From Gremmenia infestans (taxonomy: Eukaryota; Ascomycota; Leotiomycetes; Helotiales; Hamatocanthoscyphaceae), in NCBI GenBank assembly GCA_032629725.1, contig JAFEVB010000010.1, positions 1,674,001 to 1,738,000 of the forward strand: 64,000 bases of DNA, given 5' to 3'. A program made the translations under genes and the position numbers. Below, piece after piece: positions 49,657 through 60,837 of this stretch (within the stretch, counting starts at the first letter, position 1; each line of letters begins with the position of its first letter). The notes beneath the pieces are model-generated. The model saw only the letters and a program-made list of their open reading frames with translations. It searched no databases and was not told the origin of the DNA.

Positions 49657-52294
49657 TCCCTTCCTTTTCACCATCAGTTATCAAAATTCCTGGCTTGGCG
49701 TTCATTTTTCAGGCAGTTCCTCCTTGTCTCTGCATGCTCTGATTCGTTTCGGCGTCCCGGTCGGTTAGTTTGCTAGAGCCTGAAATGAGTTTCATGAGAA
49801 GAGAGCAGAGGATAAAAAGTTGAGGCTTGTGGGTTCAGTTTAGTGCTACAGTGAATATCTAGTTAGGTAGAACTAAAAATGAGAACTCATGTTAAGAATC
49901 TACATAAAAGAACCAATCTGAAGATCAAAGTAAAACTACATAATGTTCTTTAGATCTACCATCTATGTATGTAGTTCTTGTATAAATTACTGAAATCTCG
50001 CCCTAAAAAAAAATATCAAAAGCACCCACTCACCCACCCCTTAAATGCCACCCCCGGCACTCGTGTACTGCACCCCCTGAATCCAACAAGACGAAGAAAA
50101 CCCAACCACGAGACACCCGCACAACAGAGCCTTGACCCGCCCAGCCTGCCATTATATTGCAGAAAGCTGACGATTCTGTTTTGCCAAACCCTTCCGACCC
50201 TTTTCTTTCCCAATAAAACAGCCCTCCTCCACGGGCTTCTTCCCAAGCTTGAACCAACAGAGTCAAGGTCCAGACTCCAGGCCGCCGCCTCACAACAATG
50301 GCAAACTACCTTACCAAGGGGGGTTTCCAGCGTATCCTCGGGGTATGATGCTATCCTAAATGAGGATAATGACTACATACCTTGGCCATTTGTAGAGTAT
50401 GCGCTGTACAAGTACATGTTACCTGGCAGATTCATTTTTAAACATGCAGGTAGACCCGCTTCCAAACATGCAGCATTAGTTACCTGTACATAATTGATAA
50501 ATGTATTTTTCAAGCGACCTATAGCATACACTTATGCACCTCTGATTGGAGTGCTTGTGCTTGCCTGTTCAGCGTTGCACTCCACCAACCCTTTAGTGGC
50601 ATGGTAGAGTAAAGGGTGGGTAATAGGATACGTAGAGCCACATGCGTGAATAATTAGAGTCCTCGGTCTCATCGAGTAGTATTCGGTAGCAGTCTAGTTG
50701 AAAAGAATTCTCGGGCTACCTGTCTTTCCCGATATGGACGTGTGGATGGATGGCCAAGGAGTCTGTACAACTCATCTAGTATTCAGAACAACAAGGAAGT
50801 GGAGGATAGCTCGACGCACGGCGTTCATCCAGCACGTCACGACCCGATGTGATGCTGCACGACAAGCAGATCATTATACATGGTCAGGGACGACTGGTGG
50901 AGTCTTAACTTCTCCTTAACCACCCCACCTTCCTTCACCAGCAGCGGCACTACTGCAGCTAAGAAAACTCCGACGCTCTCAAAGCTTTTGAATCTTTAAC
51001 GTGGGCAGAGCGTGATTTCGAAATCGAGAGCAACAATTCTTTGCTTAGGAATTGAGTTGTAAATACACAACAAATGAAATAAGAACAGGCCGAAGAGAGT
51101 TTAGAAGATGGAGGGTATCGCTATATTTTGAACTAGGCAAAACAAGCCTAATACCAAGTTTGAATTGCTTTTGCTGGGCGCCTCTTTTTATCTTGCAGCT
51201 CGCAACACAGGAGGGTACTAGCCACAGACATGGCTCCACGGTTAGGCTGTCTAACTCACCTAGGTACCTTGGGCGTTACACGGCTGCGATCGTGAAGCTA
51301 TATGTCGTGCTTTCAGTGTATGACAATCGAAACTTACTAGTCTTGTGTAGTTGGATAACACATGGTCCACGCTCTGAACATGCTTCCAAGATCCGAGTAC
51401 CATGCTATCGGTTTCGCCCTGCGCCTTCAACCCATAGTCTGAATCCGGGGTTTGTATTACTCGAGTGTTGTAAAGGGGATGATGGCCTCTACCTAAATTC
51501 GACTTCGGTCACCGACGCTGAGAATCCCCGTTCCCTTACATGAAGGCGAGAGCCAAGAGCATTCAACTTCATGACAGCAGGCGTTTTCATAATCTGTGCG
51601 TATTGGTCAACGCCACATCGGCATATGAGCGTAGGTTTAGGCCGGAATGGATACCGCGTGAAATTGGGGTAGCTTCAAGGAGTAAGCTGGTGTAGGACTG
51701 GATGTAGCCAGTCTTCGGCTGTGACAATAGCCAACCATTTTGTCGATTCGCCCTAAACTTTTGCATCAAAGGCATACAATGGACCCGCTGTTCTCGCCAA
51801 TACTCTGGGATGCTGACTTCTGGTGGAGAATAGCCCCCTAGGCTTTTTTTCGTTCCGTCAACACAATGCTTCCTAGTGAGATGAACTATTGGTAGTTTCG
51901 ATCTTTCTGTGTGCACATTATAGGTACGACCGCAGCATTAACCCATATCACCTTCTCAAAGAGCATGCTTTCTGGCTGGGCGGCAGGGTTCGATGTGAAA
52001 ACCCGTTAAATGGGATGCAAGCCATTTTACCCTTCCATGCCATCAGCCCAATGAGTCCCCAAGCAGGTGTTCCAGACCATATTCTCGAGTGCTGCTCTAC
52101 CAAGATCATTCATACGATCTCTGAGGTATTACCCGGGAGGAGATCCGCAGACGCGATGGCGCTCCGTCTCCTTCTGGTCTCTTCTCGTTGAAGATTCTGC
52201 AAATACCTGTGCGATTCCATGCTCCGAGAACACTGTGACTGATTTGGCACAAGCCAGGAACCAAAAAGTGAGCAGGGCGCCACGTAAATCAAAA
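49657..52294. other. Gene-poor region upstream of the methyltransferase
   Basis: No gene with recognisable domains. Plus-strand frames at 49978-50493, 50698-50919 and 51052-51543 look random. A minus-strand frame at 51587-51916 reads more like protein and is listed separately. The rightmost few hundred bases probably contain the promoter of the methyltransferase gene. Confidence 0.45.
51587..51916 (-). CDS. Unidentified open reading frame
   Basis: A 109-codon frame starting at a GTG or earlier splice site. It contains EYWREQRVHCMPLMQKFRAN, then LLSQPKTGYIQSYTSLLLE and HSGLNLRSYADVALTNTHRL, with balanced amino acid composition. No ATG start, no phase-compatible upstream exon and no known domain were found, so it may be a chance frame or a fragment of a decayed gene. 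Confidence 0.22.
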   Translation of the reverse strand: MHTERSKLPIVHLTRKHCVDGTKKSLGGYSPPEVSIPEYWREQRVHCMPLMQKFRANRQNGWLLSQPKTGYIQSYTSLLLEATPISRGIHSGLNLRSYADVALTNTHRL

Positions 52295-53773
52295 ATGTCG
52301 TCAAGGTTAGTACCGATACCACAGTGCCCCTGAGATCTCGCTAAATGGCTCTGGAGCACAATTGGAATCAATCCAGAAGCTGGAACCAGCGCTCTCGATA
52401 GTAGCTTCTTGCAGACTGTTGTCTTACACAATAGAGACTACCAACAGTACTCCATAAACAACCAAGTTTATTTCGTGCCGATTGATGAGGCAAGCGTTAT
52501 CCCTAAAGTAGCTCCAAAGAGCTTCGCTAACCCGCCCACCACTTAAGGAGGAGGTCGAGAGGCTTCAGATCATGCACAATGTCTTGAATTTGGTGTTTGA
52601 TGGAAGGCTACTGTTCCCTCCATTGACACGGCCTCGAAGAATTCTCGACCTTGGATATGGATCAGCATCTTGGGCAACAGAGGTGGCCGAGCAGAATGAA
52701 CGTGCTGATGTATGAGCCCCTCCTAGCCCCATTCGCACTACCACGTTCAACACATACTTCAATCCCGGCAGGCTTGAATGACCGGGCTTGCGCAAAGAGT
52801 TGGACTATGCCACAAGGAGGGCTGTCGCAAAAGATGTTAGTTCATGGAAGACACTAACTTCAAATGTCAGGTATTGGGGGTTGATATAAACCCTTGGCAA
52901 CCGGAAGAGGTACCAAGAAACCTCTACCTTCAAGTTGATGACTTGAATCGAACGCAAGTCACCTCCCCGATTTACCACGTTGCCGCTGACAAGTGACCAG
53001 ATTCACGTTCCAGCCGCACACCTTCGATCTCGTCCATTCCCGGATGATGGCCTCTGGCATTCACGTTAATCGGTGGGGAGACTATGTCCGAGATATGTTC
53101 CGAGTCACAAGACCAGGGGGCTGGACCCAGATGGAAGAGCTGTACTTCAACGTTCAAAGTGATAACGGAAGCTTGTCCGATGGTGAGCACGACCATATGC
53201 CTTGATTGCATTTTGTTGACTCCAGGTCGATTCAGAGCATGCTTTGAGGCAATGGAGTATTCGATACATGGAAAGTCTCCAAGGCTTGAAAGATCTCCGA
53301 GTCCCACTGCGACTACCAAATATGATGAGAGATGCAGGATTCGTGGATGTGGAGCATAGAATGATAATGCTACACACTTGTGCTTGGTCGACTGGTAGGA
53401 AGCCATTACTAGCTATCAAGGAGATTGCAACTAAGTCCCGTGCCGTGCAGACCCAAGAGAGAATGCAATTGGGGCAGCAAATCGTGAGAATGTGCAGCGC
53501 TTTCTCTCTTCCATGGCAATATATCCCTTCACCGAGAGACTAGGGTGAATTCTCAACCACATTATCGAGCTCGATGAGGCTGACAGAGCTTGACAGAATG
53601 ACCATTCAAGATGTTCACTTGCTCGTAGCGCAAGCCCGACTCGAAGCTGACAACCCAGCCTTCAAGGTATTATGTTTCGATTTATGAAGGCACGTAGTAT
53701 GGACTAATGGTATTTTCAGGCTTACTTCCCACTATATATTTGCATTGGTAGGAAGAGTCGTACTCGGCGGTAA
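52295..53773 (+). CDS. LaeA-like SAM-dependent methyltransferase
   Basis: Nine exons are inferred: 52295-52305, 52357-52489, 52548-52709, 52871-52953, 53001-53182, 53236-53394, 53451-53544, 53597-53666 and 53720-53773. All junctions are in phase and give 315 residues. Domain order fits fungal LaeA-like class I methyltransferases: VYFVPIDEEEVERLQIMHN, motif I RRILDLGYGSASWATEVAEQ, motif II VLGVDINPWQPEEVP, then FDLVHSRMMASGI, RVTRPGGWTQMEEL and the C-terminal PAFKAYFPLYICIGRKS. Motif I ends GYGSAS rather than GxGxG. Two introns (52490 and 52954) use GC donors. Single long frames here are misleading: 53244-53543 reads through an intron and a frame change. The substrate is unknown; relatives act in secondary-metabolite regulation or tailoring. 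Exon 1 (11 nt) is the least certain. Confidence 0.85.
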
Positions 53774-54028
53774 AGGGCCGAGTGAGGTAGTACGGATTAT
53801 CGTAGCCCATGTTGCTCCGGATGACTAATGGGTTTCAATACGTTAGCAAGTCAATAGCAAGAGCAGGCTGGGCAGACTTTTGCAGGGTGGATTGTAACTA
53901 GCAGTAGCATTCTTCTTTGATGGGCGGTGTGGATGGATATAAATTGTTGTTCATAGTTCGTAGACTGGCAAACTTCGTTGCGTGATCCTCCTTTTTTGAG
54001 TGGGCATCTGGGGTTAGAAAACAACCAG

Positions 54029-54500
54029 ATGGGGGCGAATGTCTTCGTGCACCCGGAGTACATCTATTCCCTATGCCAGCCATGGACTACGAGTTGGGTT
54101 GTCCAGTACATCTTCAAGGTCTGGTTTAGCAGCCGTTTGCGGAGAACGTGAAATGACCCAATCCTCGACGCGTCAAGGAGAGCAAGCCTCCAGTAGTGGC
54201 AGGGCCGTCTGCTATCGGTTTACGCTTGACTCAGTTTCGACCCATCTCTTTCTCTTGTTCCTGCAACAGATGCAAAGCGTATTGTTGGAGGCCCGGATCG
54301 CCTCTATGAGTGATTGGGGAAGTTGATGTGCTTGCTTTCTCCTAGCTTAATCTGTCCTCCAGAACGCAGACAACTACGCAAAGTTGCAAAACCAGGTCTC
54401 AATATTGTCTTTCGAGGAGTTATCACGGAGAGAAAAGGAAGCCATCATCGTGTTCGTGCGTGGATCGGAGTTTGTAGGTGTCAGAAGGGGATCCACGGTC
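54029..54500 (+). pseudogene. Unassembled coding-like fragments
   Basis: Three stretches in different frames have protein-like sequence: MGANVFVHPEYIYSLCQPW at 54029, FDPSLSLVPATDAKRIVGGP near 54237, and NADNYAKLQNQVSILSFEEL near 54363, continuing through REKEAIIVFVRGSEFVGV to a TGA near 54503. I could not connect them with phase-compatible introns of normal length, nor recognise the family. They may be exons of a decayed gene or of one with an intron arrangement I missed. Confidence 0.25.
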
Positions 54501-55779
54501 GAATGACTCCAATACGATCGGGAGAGTGGTGAAGGAGATGATTCCTTTGTTAGTATTTTGCAGGTTTTCCCGAGATAGAGCTGTAGGTTGATGAGGGAGA
54601 ACGGTAGAAGGAGAAGCAGCTCGAGAAATCGAGGGGAAGTTCCCTTCTCACATGGCAACTGCCTTGTTGGCACAATCCTCGCGCTAGTTTACCATGGTTA
54701 CCTTAGAGGGAAAGGAACAAGGGAACAAGAAACGTATCCTTGTCCTCGCAACAAACTACATTTCCAAACGCACAGTCACAGATCAAGCAAGCCGTCACTC
54801 GGACTAAGTCGAGAGGATTCTCAGTATGATGTCCCAATTATAATCTGTCGCAGATTGCCATTGTATAGAAGTCCCAGAGATACCATCTAGTGCTTTTGGC
54901 GTACTTCGTAGCGGCGGGAAGAAGCGGTAAATACTCAATCCCTACGAATACTGGTCCAGGCGAGGGTCACAGGGCCAGGCCTCCTACGAAGTAGATCGGG
55001 AAAATGACACCCAACAGCTGAAAAAGGTTTCGCTACGCCTTAGTGCTAGGCGGCGGAATTTCTTTTCTCTCCCCGCTGTCACTTCCGCATGTTGAAACAA
55101 TCATGTGATTGCTAGATTTCACGATTTCCCATTCTTTTGGGCTTTCATTTCGCCTGCAAGATATGAGAGAAAGCATGGTCCATTGGTTGTGAACTGTGAC
55201 ATTAACTACCCAATATTCTTCTACGCGACTTTCAAAATTTTTGTGCTCTCAATTACTGAGGACTTGGCCGTTGAAGATTCCCCTCTATTCACGACACTCT
55301 CTGAATCCCTAGTCAGCCGGAGATATTCGCAAATTTCAAGTGTTTTGTCTCAAGTACGTGCTGGTGCCTGAGTATTTATAGAGACTGCTGTGCACAGAAC
55401 TACCGAGCTGAAAACGGGGCCATTGAATTAAGCTTGCCGCCGTAAATACCAACAACTATGAACATCCTTCTGCCGGAAGCCGTTCGTTTAGGGCCCCAAA
55501 TTACGTTCCTTATCCTTGATAAACGTTTTCATTCATCTCATTATAACGTTATGTGATGCATGTCATGTTTATTCTGTTGCCGAAGTATGATCGATAATTG
55601 GGTACCGCTTTTTCCATCCACCACGAGGTGCTTCTTGATTTTTTAATGACTTGTACATTTAGAATTTTCGTGGCATTTCATCCACGTATAGCAGGTCTAT
55701 ACATTCCTTATCAAAATTTGTCACCTATCAGCAACCTACTTAAGCACAACTCACAAATACGCCTTGTTATTTGGGAGGC

Positions 55780-56160
55780 GTTATTCCACCGGAGCCTTTG
55801 GTCATCGAAATAACAGACCCTCTATAAACGTGCAGTCACAAAGAACCATCTGGATTCTTTTACCAGAATAGGTTTCTGCATTTTCGAATCGAGCCTGTGT
55901 TTCGGGTGCTAGAGATATGGCTAGCTACTTACAAGCATAATAATCTTAGATATTAGAATTCTATAGGCATGGGAAGTGGACGGGTTGAACAGGTCTACTT
56001 TCGGGCCTGGAAGGTTTTTCCTTATTACCGTTTCAAGGGAATCAAAGTCGAGATTGCTCCCAAAAAACAGATTCAAGTCATCAGAGTTGATATAAGGGGT
56101 TTTAGCTCCTTTTGGCACAATGTTAAAGTCCCAATTCATTCTCCTTAATCTCCATAACAC
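55780..56160 (-). pseudogene. Possible small gene or remnant
   Basis: The minus strand reads MLWRLRRMNWDFNIVPKGAK, then SDDLNLFFGSNLDFDSLETV and PGPKVDLFNPSTSHAYRI, up to a GTAAGT donor at about 55932. A second stretch ENAETYSGKRIQMVLCDCTF, ending in a TGA near 55808, can be joined in phase, but the intron would be only about 38 bp. The family is unknown. The balanced composition in an AT-rich setting favours a real or recently decayed gene. Confidence 0.3.
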
Positions 56161-57119
56161 TTCTTCTCATCTATGTTTTATTTCAGAAGTCGAATTACTT
56201 CTAGAATACTGCTAATATTTGTACATCGGTAGTTATTATCTGGAAAAAGTCCAAGATCTGGTCTACCTACTCTCTTCATCTGCTTGCTACCTCCCATATC
56301 TCGAAATAGCATTCGAAAAAGAACCATCTCCAGACGATTCGCAGGACCGGCTGTCTTTGCAACTAGGAGGACGAACTAGAGACATTAGACGGATGGATTT
56401 ACAAATATCTAGAATCTCTAGGACTGATGTAGAGCCACTACTCCTGCAATTCCTTTCACCCCGTAATGTTCAGGGCGCCAACATATGTGTACCCTATTTC
56501 ACTGAATATCACCAAACGTTTATTGGGGGCTGCCTTAGAAACATGACTTCTGGCGATTTATTCTAGACAGATCTAGTAACTAGTTTAGACCCTGGGTATT
56601 ATATGCTTCAAGAGAAGCTTTATATCTGCATGTAATATGACAAGATGAGGGAAATATCTGACCGAAATTCCGGTTCTGGCTCACTAAGCTTCACATTGAA
56701 AACCGGTAAAATCAAAGTATATTATAGAGCTGGAACAAAGAGTGGAGGAGAAGCGACCCGTATAGGAAACAATCCCTATCGATATATAAAGGCGATTGCG
56801 GCTCATACTACCTAGATTTCGATCCACTGTCACAGGAAACTTAGAGATTCCGCGACAGGTTTCATTTGCAACCATATAAGAGGTTTTCCCTCAAGGCTTA
56901 TATTCAAAGCTTATATTACGAGTGGACCATCAAGGGTTAGCAATATTAGCATAGAGAGAAGAGAGAACCCAAATGGAACGACAAACTTTGCAAAGACTTT
57001 GACAGACTTCAATTCAAGGACGAATAGTGTTTGGAAGCTTGGGGAAGATACTACTGTTCGAAGAATGACCACGACGTATGTCTTTTCCCGTGTCTCGATG
57101 ATAGTTGAATAGACAGATA

Positions 57120-57391
57120 TGTCGCTGAAATGGGCCCTGAAGGCATTGAAAAATCAAGCTAATCCAGAGCGGTTTAACTCCTATAGTGTTTACGGCCGCT
57201 CTCTACAAAAGGAAGAAGATTCGCCATAGACAAGAAAATTAGCATAGATATATAATGTGCCAGGCGGTGTAGAAAAATCAAAAGTCGAAAAGAACAAGTG
57301 CCGCATTTTGTGTCCAGTAAATTGCAAGAAATCCGAGAAATTGCTTTACTTGCCCTACAATGTTTCGAGAAGGAGCGATATGGGGGTTGAA
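57120..57391 (+). pseudogene. Short coding-like fragments
   Basis: A 36-codon frame (MSLKWALKALKNQANPERFN, ending near 57229) and a second one (KNKCRILCPVNCKKSEKLLY, ending near 57391) have protein-like composition, but no splice arrangement joins them and no family is recognised. They may be traces of a lost gene. Confidence 0.2.
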
Positions 57392-57470
57392 TAAAAGATT
57401 GTCTAGAAGTCCAAGTTTACTAGAATTGCTACACGCTATCTATTAAACATGTAGTACTGCAAAGGTGATT

Positions 57471-57540
57471 TCCCCCAAGGTATGGGTCCTGTCTCGCTTA
57501 AGCAAAGGGGGAAGAAAAATGCAATCGAGACCCATACTCG
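57471..57540. other. Imperfect inverted repeat
   Basis: TTTCCCCCAAGG pairs loosely with AAAGGGGGAAG, and GTATGGGTC pairs with GACCCATAC farther right, so the 70 bp could form a stem-loop or be the core of a small inverted-repeat element. No target-site duplication was identified. Confidence 0.4.
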
Positions 57541-57963
57541 TAATCATCTATTAATTATCCACGTAAAGCGGGAGATACTTTGTATTCTAGTTGCAACTGC
57601 TACTAAGCTACCATTTCTGTAATACAGTGTGAAGAAAAGCAAATCTCTACTTATGGTTTATGCTACATTTTATTTTAAGATATGATCACGTGACTTTGGA
57701 AACCCTTTTCTGCGTCTTTAAATCCATCTTATGAACAACCTCACTTGTGACGAGTGCCTCTCAGCCAGCATAAGTATCTCAACTAATAATTATCAACGGC
57801 CCTGACAAGATAGGAGGGCCAGGCGTACATGCCTCATTGACCCATTCTTAGTTGCTAAGGAATGCTGCCGCCACTCTCCGCCCGACTGGGTTTCTTAACC
57901 CTCTCCTACTCCATGACACGGTAAGCCCATGGTCTTCTCTTCAGCTTCACCATATATATCATC

Positions 57964-60126
57964 ATGCTGTGGCAACAAATTCTAGCTAACACTGCGCTGT
58001 TGACAGTCGCGCTGTCCCTCTCCACCAGCCATGTAGTGCACGAGAAGAGATCAGTCTCCCTCCCAGAGAAGCGACGGCGTGTCCACAGCGATGCCATCAT
58101 TCCAGTTCGCATTGGTCTTCGTCAGAACAACTTGCACACTGGCTATGATAGACTGATGGAAGTTTCCCATCCCGGTTCCGTGAATTATGGCAAGCATCTG
58201 TCAAGGAAGGAGGTCCATTCACTCTTTGCTCCAGCTGATGAGACCATCGAGATTGTCAAGAACTGGCTGCTTGGCTCCAATCTCATCCAGAAACGGGATA
58301 TCATCCACTATGAGAACAAAGGCTGGCTCGCTGTCGATATGCCTGCTAAATACGCAGAAACCCTCCTCGGTACAGAGTACTACGAGCACGAGACGAACAA
58401 GGGAGAACTTCGAATCGGATGCGACCAGTACCACCTCCCACGTCACGTTTCTACCCACGTTGACTTTGTCAAACCAGGCGTTAAATTTTCTGCACCTCTG
58501 AAGAAGAAAGAAATCAAGAAACGCGACTCAGCTCGTAGCTCACCAGGAGGGATTCCCCACCTGTCGAACGCCAAGCCTCCTCATTACCCAGCTTTGGAAC
58601 CTCCTTTCGGAGCTGGTGATCTTCCTCTTGATCTCCAGAACTGCGGTGTCAATATTACTCCCACCTGCATAAAGGCTCTATACGGAATTCCCACAGCTCG
58701 CTATCACCAACAAGAGAACTCCATGGGCCTTTTCGAGACCTATGACGCTTTTTCTCAAGAAGATGTCTCGCTATTCCTCGGGAAATTTGCAAACAATGTC
58801 CCCTCACACACAGCCCCTCAAGTCATCTCGGTTGACGGTGGCAAAGCGCCAGTTAAGCCCGGTAATCATCGTAACGGAGGGGAATCAGATGTCGACCTTG
58901 ACCTCGCCATCTCACTCATCTATCCACAATCTGTTATAGTCTATCAAGTCGATGACCTTCCCATAACCTCTGGTAGGGAGCAAACTATCGGTTTCATCAA
59001 TACCTTTCTGGACAGCATCGATGGCAGCTATTGCGATTATACCGCCTTTGGAATTACAGGTGATAGCCCAGGCGTTGACGGATCCTACCCCGATACCCAT
59101 CAGGGCGGTTTCAATAGCAGTCGACAATGTGGGACTTACGAGCTTACTCGTGTGCTGTCCATATCATACGGTGGGCCGGAAATTGACCTTCCCAAGCCGT
59201 ATGTGGAGCGGCAATGCAATGAGGTTATGAAACTCGGATTACAAGGCCACACCATACTAAGTTCCAGTGGCGATTTCGGTGTCGCGGCGTTTCCAGGCGC
59301 GGATAGTGACAAGAAAGGATGTTTGGGTGGTGTTTCCTCGAGTGGCCCTGTCTACAATCCGGATTACCCCTCTGGATGTCCCTACATTACGTCCGTCGGT
59401 GCCACCAGACTCTACCCAAACCAGACTATCAAAGACCCCGAGTCCGCCATGCAAGTCGACATAGCCGCATGGAACCGCGCCACTGGTGATGGGCCTACCA
59501 GCTCACCCTTACAACTCTTCGCTACCGGCGGAGGCTTTTCTAACTACTTCCCTCGACCTGATTACCAGGCCGAAGATGTTGCCAATTATCTCACGAAAGA
59601 CTTGCCGTTCCAGAGCTTGCCTTACTATGAGCTTACCGCCGATACCCCCAGAATTGGCCAAAACGGAGGTGTATACAATCGTTTCGGTCGTGGATACCCC
59701 GATGTTTCTGCAAATGGTGCTTTTTTACTTGCCTTTCTCAACCTCACAGAAAGAAGCTTTTTCGGTACTTCTCTAGCATCTCCAATATTCGGGTCGGTAA
59801 TTACGCTCATTAACGAGGAGCGGTCCGTTATTGGCAAGGGGCCTGTTGGATTTATCAACCCCGCATTATACAAGAGTAAGAAGTTTCCTTGGAATACGTT
59901 TGAGACGGATATGCTAACAAGAACAGACCCATCTGTTCTGAATGACATTACCAATGGCTCGAGTAAGTCCTGCTCACCACCCATGTGAAATAATGCTGCT
60001 GACCTGGTGATAGACCCGAATTGTGGCTCACAAGGCTTCCAGGCTTCCAAAGGATGGGATCCTGTGACAGGACTCGGAACGCCCAACTACCCCGAAATGT
60101 TGACGTATTTTTTGAGCCTCCCATAG
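57964..60126 (+). CDS. Secreted sedolisin (S53) serine-carboxyl protease
   Basis: Extracellular acid protease of the tripeptidyl-peptidase/sedolisin family. Two exons, 57964-59962 and 60014-60126, with a 51-bp intron, give 703 residues. The N-terminus MLWQQILANTALLTVALSLS is a signal peptide. A pro-region runs to about residue 190 (ending near KKKEIKKRD, a basic processing site). Catalytic residues can be placed: Glu307 and Asp311 in GGESDVDLDLA, the oxyanion Asp437 in SSSGDFGVA, and Ser603 in FFGTSLASP. The C-terminal calcium-binding segment follows the intron: GWDPVTGLGTPNYPEML. Several Asn-x-Ser/Thr sites suggest glycosylation. It probably serves nutrient acquisition at low pH. All active-site residues are present. 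Confidence 0.95.
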
Positions 60127-60837
60127 ACTATAGTAGTCCTACTCTAGTCGCTTATCAAGATTTCGCATCTCTCTGTAGAACATATCATCTTATAGATCAG
60201 CTCGCTTGGGGAGGTGGTGCGTGCTCTTGAGGTTATCCCCAACTTCCTACCTCCGCACTTCTGACCTTTTCTCTTCGTAGTTGTCTTAGTCAATAGAACT
60301 GTTACATTGATGCTCTACCGAACCATGACAGGACAAGTATGAAATAAACATCGATAAATCGCGCAGTTGCAACACGCTAGAGTAGATAAGAGAGGTGTGC
60401 ATTAATCCATCTAAAGTAATAAGGTTGAGTGGTATGAGGGGAGGCGATTGCCCCACTATCCCAATCGGGAATGAGGGGTAAATCCATTTAACATCACAAC
60501 CACCTGACATCGATGAGACGAGCTTGCCTTTTCCTTCTTTTTCGTTTGTTCTACGTGGTATATTCTCACTAAGCGGCAGAAAAGATCTTTTTGTCATCCG
60601 TGCCACCACCCCACATTTAATCAGTATCCCTGCCGTTCATTTGGTCAGTCTCGTATCTGGAGTAAGACTCGTCAAACAAGCCTCGGATCACGTCTTCTCC
60701 TACGTTATAAAGTATTGCCTCTTCAATACGGGATCTCACCCTTGAACTTCATCGCTTCTAAGATATCTCTTGTTCAGATATCTCAACAACCTCTAACTGT
60801 CGTTCGCCAGGTACGCTTCCCGATATACAAAGTCATC
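60127..60837. other. Intergenic, co-directional genes
   Basis: This contains the protease 3' region and the SDR promoter. A TATAAAG sequence at about 60706 lies some 130 bp before the SDR start. No coding region is supported; the minus-strand frame at 60286-60609 has no motif. Confidence 0.5.

Larger units (their letters stand above)
53774..57963. other. Gene-poor, AT-rich region with coding-like fragments
   Basis: About 4.2 kb with no complete gene that I can build. Fragments that look coding lie at about 54029-54500 (plus), 55780-56160 (minus) and 57120-57400 (plus); they are listed separately. The remainder is AT-rich. A plus-strand frame at 56219-56566 starts at TTG and has no partner exon. 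The right end contains the protease promoter. Confidence 0.45.

Noticed and set aside
48433..49705. Long minus-strand open frames within NOG1
   Set aside because: They are mirror frames of the GC-rich, strongly biased coding sequence of NOG1 and have no motifs or splice logic.
49978..50493. 171-codon plus-strand frame
   Set aside because: It starts in low-complexity Pro/Lys/Thr sequence and has no recognisable fold or homologous motif.
51052..51543. 163-codon plus-strand frame
   Set aside because: Irregular composition, no domain and no splice partner; it looks like a chance frame.
53244..53543. Frameshift or pseudogene reading of the methyltransferase
   Set aside because: The apparent break vanishes when the 56-bp intron at 53395-53450 is removed; DPRENAIGAANRENVQ and YPFTERLG then follow in the correct frame.
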